Assembly (NCBI GenBank): GCA_000310025.1
Contig: FN649727.1
Coordinates: 3,428,064 to 3,492,063 of the forward strand
Length of the DNA: 64,000 nucleotides
Direction of reading: 5' to 3'
Source: Ectocarpus siliculosus
Taxonomy: Eukaryota > Sar > Phaeophyceae > Ectocarpales > Ectocarpaceae
A program made the translations under genes and the position numbers. How positions within the stretch are numbered: position 1 is the stretch's first letter; the number at the start of each line of letters is the position of its first letter. A model generated the notes under the pieces. The model worked only from the letters and a program-made list of their open reading frames with translations. It searched no databases and had not been told where the DNA came from. Of the stretch, positions 59,913-64,000 are shown piece after piece.

Positions 59913-61283
59913 GTGGGGTGGCGTGGGTGGAAGGATGGGTGTAGGACATGACCGTTTCGGTCGTTGTCGTCACGGTAGTTACTGTCGTCATCGATTTGTC
60001 CGATTTTTGGAGAAGGTAGTTCTGTACGGTATCGCGTGGTCGTGTCTCGCGCTCTAGACGGGTTTCATCGTCCCAGGTTGTTCTTTGCTCTCTTTTCTTC
60101 GGCTGTCGTTACAATACCGCAACCAAAGGGTGGGAGAGTCGTGTTTGCCGGTAGTGCGTGGTATGTGTGTGCGTGGGAAGTGTACAAAATGTTGTGTGTT
60201 TTCGTCACTACTGTTTCGTAGCTGGTGGTGTGCTAGCTGGTGGTATGCAACTAACCCCTCGCTCGTCAGAGAGGGTAGTCGAAACACTTGAGAAACGCCG
60301 CACCGAGCGCCGCAACCCTCTGTCGGCTTTGTGCTGGAGGGTCCCCCATGCCATCTTGTGGTGGCGTTTTTTCTGGGGTTAAGCTTGCCTTGTACGCTGG
60401 CTTACAAGTCGTTTCTGTTGTTTTGTGCATATTTACCCCGATGTTATTTGGTGTTTTTCAAGTTACCATTCCATGTTATTTTTTAGTATGGGATGGCCCT
60501 TATTTCTACCCGGGGTAACGTATCCATACACAGTAGTTTCAGTGCTCACCCGGGAAACCATTAATACTAGAATATAAGGTGTGCTTCTCACGGATGTTGT
60601 TTTTTCTGTTTTTTTTTTCTGCGTCTGGGGGTGATCGGGGGTGCCTCCGTACCCAAACCCCTCCCCTCTGTTTCTCCCTCTTTCACCGTGGCCAGATGAA
60701 AGCGGACACAGCCGAGAGTAACGCGGGCGGCGACACTGGATAAAGAGGAGTGTGACAAGAAAAATAGAAACAACATAAGGACAGCAGTACCCCGGGTTTG
60801 TAAGCACCGAGGCTTACCGCCCCGAGGGCTGTTGTGTCTAGCGTGTGCCGCCCGGGTGGCGATGCGGCAACGTTCGGACGAACACGAAGTATATTCCCAT
60901 ACCTAGTTCTTGTTGTGATGGTTTTGCTATGTGTTGTGCAGTTGCTTTGGTAGGTCTGCGCTGGTTGCGTGCCCGCCCAGCCTGTCTGTCTGGATTCGCA
61001 AGTCCTTCCTTCTTGTGGGAGTGAGTGCGTTAGACCTGCGCGTGTATGCAGAGATAGGGCGGTGTGATTGCGTGTGGAGGGGAGAAAAAGTGCCCCAACA
61101 CATAGCTGCCGTGTTTTTTCGTTTCCAAAGGCTTGATGAGGCACGTATGATCATGCTGATCATGCGCTGGGGTCATGCGTGTACAGCGTGGGGAGGGTGT
61201 GGGGAGGGTGACACTCGAAGCTAAACACGACCGTCGACGACGAGAGCATAGCGCGATAGAAGTACGTAATGCATAGTAGAACG

Positions 61284-61465
61284 AGATACCCCGACGGGGT
61301 GGCATTTTTTTTCCTGTATCTGAGCCCGTTGGCTAGTATCTATCGTGCCGCATAGCACGTAGTGTGTGCTCTCCTCCTGTGGATTAACACAACGTCACGA
61401 CGGCGTGGCGTTTTTTCATAAAAACACTTGCACAAAAACATATCCCACCCCGGTGGGATACTGAG
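61284..61465. repeat. Three short GC-stem hairpins, two with T-runs
   Basis: GATACCCCGACGGGGTGGC followed by eight Ts (about 61287-61313), CGTCACGACGGCGTGGCG followed by six Ts (61393-61416), and the near-palindrome TATCCCACCCCGGTGGGATA (about 61441-61460). The related ACGGGGT/ACGGCGT/CCGGTGG centres suggest a small inverted-repeat family. Confidence 0.45.
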
Positions 61466-63360
61466 ATACCGAAGCCGCCAGAGCCTTGGCAACTGCGGTC
61501 ATCGCATCCGGAAAGACAAAAAAAAACATGTGCTTCATGTAGAAAAGCCGGTGCCAACAGGTAGGTGCCAGGAGGGGAGGGAGGGGTGAACTACGAAAAC
61601 AAATATACTGGTGGCTGTGCTGTAAACATTGAAAATTATGACACGAGAGGACTCACAGCCTTTGGCAAGCAGACCCGGTGTGTTGTGTTGTTTTTTTGTG
61701 TGTTTTCGTTTCGTCCCATCGTCTGGGAAACAAAACACTCCCCCCTCCCCTCGTCTGTCGTTGGTAGTGTTCTGTTTCGGGGACCATGCGACCTCTCTGC
61801 CTATCTCTGCTTCTCCTGCCAACGTTGGTCTGGCAACATGTTTTGCTATGCACGGGTACAGATGAACAGTACATAGTCTAACGTGCAAAACTCCACGGTA
61901 AATTTAGCGGCAACCGTGGAGTGGGGGCAAACAAACGCTGGTTGGTGCGCCCCCCCATCGCCCTGTTATTACGTGTCTCTTGACTTCGGTGCTCCTTTTG
62001 GCGGGCATGTGGGAGAGACTACATAGTCGACTCGAAGCGACAGCAAGACCTGACACCGTACATAGCTTTCTGACAGCTGGCGGGGGTTCCACAAGGTTTC
62101 TAGAGCGGGAGACAACAAGAAGAGGCGAACGGTGACGGACGCAGAAGAAAAAGAAAAAGTGACTTCTAAAGAAAATCAGCAATAATACACTCGTACATGG
62201 CCAATTGTAACGATTGCAATGGAGGAGTTGAGCCTAAACCCTATATTGAGATTTCCAAATTGCGGGCGCCAGACTTCATCGTACATCAAAATTTGGGCAC
62301 AGCGTTTTGTTGAGCCCTCGTTCGCTTCAAGCATCGTCTGCTTCTTCTTCGTTGTTCGTGAACGTTCGGTGTCGACGTGACGGATAATTCCAATACAGTA
62401 CGGGCCCGAAATTAAGAAAAAATCCGTTGAGAAAATAAGGCTCAATTTTTTACGAAAAACAAGAAAAAAGAAACCACAGCTCATTCTCGGCCACAACGCA
62501 AGAAACGTTCCAATAAGAAACATGATTGTGCGATACCCCCAACACATAAGAAGCTAGGGTTGCTGGGTAGCGTGTCCAATACGAAACGTCCCACTGCTGC
62601 TCCTTCCGTGCTCCCACCCCATCTGTACCTAGCTGAACAATGTCTTTTTTGTAGGGGGGGAAGAATGATTTTTGTCGCGCCCCCCTCGCCTCCCTCCGCG
62701 CTAGCGCGCTGGCTACTCCGCGCCTCCGCGGACTGCTTTACCCACTGCTGCTGTACTGCAATGTTGGCAACACCGAGCATTCTGGTTAATGCTGCATGAA
62801 TGCATGGTGGTTTGTTGTATTCTTAGCCTGAAACATTAAGAAAATAAGAAAGAAGAGACTCAGGAAGATGCGACAGTCCAAAGGAATAAGATGTTTGGGG
62901 TACTTGGATACAAGATCCGATCTGCAGAGAATGTGTGTGTGTGGGGGTATACTGCTGGGGGTTCCAAGTGCGGGGCCCCTCGTGAGAGCCCGCGCATGTG
63001 TTCACTGTGTCTGCAAGAGATACTGTGTATGTTGTGCTGGAAGGAGCACTGTGTGTGACAATCAAGGTTTTGAAAAAAAAAAAAATGTTTCATGTTGGGT
63101 GCATTCTTCCCGTTGAGCCGAAGACGAGAAATTCATCCAGGAATCGCCTCCGAGAGACAATGCGTTGATGATGTGTGTGTACGGAATTCCTGTTTGTGGT
63201 TGAGTAATTTTTTTTTCTGGTTTTTGACTTGTTGTGTTTCCGACCCGAATTGTTTGTTGTGTAACATGCGAAATTCAATGACAACTGTCGAACTCTGCTG
63301 TTTGTACTCCTGTCAAGAACAATGGGGGGGGGTTTGTGTACCATGTTTGTTTGTTTGTTT

Positions 63361-63744
63361 CTATAGCCGCAGTACCAGCAGAGCAGAGTGCTTTCCAACA
63401 CATGTACGGAGACCTACATAGCCGAGATTGCCGAGGGTACCGGAACGCACAGTCGGGCAGCAGAAACACTCCAACAGGCACGAAGAGGTGCCCATGGAGT
63501 GAAGCGTCGTATTATCTGCATCCTCCAGATGTAGGTAGCACAGCGATCCATCACGTGCCGCCACAAAGGATACAGACAGACAGACGTCGTGCAGCTGTTG
63601 TTGCGGAGAAGTTTTGAACTTCTTCCCCAGCAAACGCATGGTGATGGCCCCCATTACATATTCGCAGCCCTCTATGTATGTATCTGCCAGAGGAAACCAA
63701 ATATTTTCACCATGAAACCTGAAAGGTCGGTGCATTTCATGCAA
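63361..63744 (-). CDS. Hypothetical ORF
   Basis: A 127-codon minus-strand frame. The first third (FRFHGENIWFPLADTYIEGC, then YVMGAITMRLLGKKF) has balanced composition and could be an exon. The later part is Cys/Ser/Leu-rich and less convincing. No family is recognised and no partner exon was found. Confidence 0.2.
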   Translation of the reverse strand: MHEMHRPFRFHGENIWFPLADTYIEGCEYVMGAITMRLLGKKFKTSPQQQLHDVCLSVSFVAARDGSLCYLHLEDADNTTLHSMGTSSCLLECFCCPTVRSGTLGNLGYVGLRTCVGKHSALLVLRL

Positions 63745-64000
63745 AACAGGAACACATGTACAGCAGCAGTAGACGTTTGGCAGAACTAAGGAATAATAAA
63801 AACAAAACAGACCGCAAAACGCGGCGGAATTTCAAATGGTGACGCCTACAGCGCCGACGCGCCGACGCATGTACTGGAAGCTGTACTAGAGCACCAAGAG
63901 GGGGCAAGGGGAAGAGAGGGCGTGGAGACAGAGGGGAAGAGAGGAGAAAGCTTGCGCGAGTGGGTGAAGTAGCGAGAGTGGCGTGGAATGCAGGAAGGTG

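Larger units (their letters stand above)
59913..64000. other. 3' region of clathrin light chain and gene-poor tail
   Basis: No supported gene. It contains three short hairpins followed by T-rich runs (61.28-61.46 kb) and a minus-strand frame at 63361-63744. A poly-T/poly-A texture and CAGCAG words are present near the end. Confidence 0.4.

Overview
The window reads as nuclear DNA of a photosynthetic stramenopile, most likely a brown alga of the Ectocarpus type. This is an inference from gene style: small phase-compatible exons separated by introns of 0.1-1.5 kb, GC-rich coding against mixed intergenic DNA, long Gly/Ala/Ser/acidic low-complexity inserts, many CAG/GTT/CA microsatellites, and a selenophosphate synthetase fused to an NADH-dehydrogenase-like domain. 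The sequence looks like a draft shotgun assembly: the first ~180 bases are homopolymer-rich contig-end quality, and a 100-N gap (54096-54195) is preceded by a degraded second copy of the sequence that follows it. Most open reading frames that do not belong to the genes below are chance frames.

Layout. (1) 1151-11537, minus: a gamma-tubulin complex protein of the GCP5/GCP6 class, rebuilt from about twelve exons including one of 2.94 kb. (2) 15357-17994, plus: a five-exon Nudix hydrolase. (3) 20.2-21.8 kb, 34.6-36.1 kb and 38.8-40.2 kb, all minus: three paralogous SASA/SGNH-type carbohydrate-esterase-like genes, each a conserved small exon plus one catalytic exon, carried on recognisable duplicated segments. 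(4) 24035-31566, minus: a secreted pepsin-family protein of at least ten exons in which both catalytic aspartates are replaced (NTGS and VSGT). (5) 36-46 kb: mostly gene-poor DNA with a 340-bp non-autonomous inverted-repeat element whose two ends are each palindromes. (6) about 45.9-54.6 kb, minus: an NDH-like FAD oxidoreductase fused to selenophosphate synthetase (SelD), with one probable GC-AG intron. (7) 57.8-59.9 kb, plus: clathrin light chain with a Gly-rich N-terminus. The last ~4 kb has no gene I can support.

The genes are unrelated housekeeping or secretory functions (microtubule nucleation, nucleotide clean-up, carbohydrate de-esterification, a pseudoprotease, selenium activation, vesicle coats), and I see no operon or defence-type cluster. 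The most unusual items are the aspartyl-protease homologue lacking both catalytic Asp residues, the triplicated SASA genes, the fused NDH-SelD enzyme, and the nested-palindrome element. Exon borders were set by reading GT(GC)/AG sites and codon phase by eye. They agree in phase for nearly every junction, but no transcript evidence was available.
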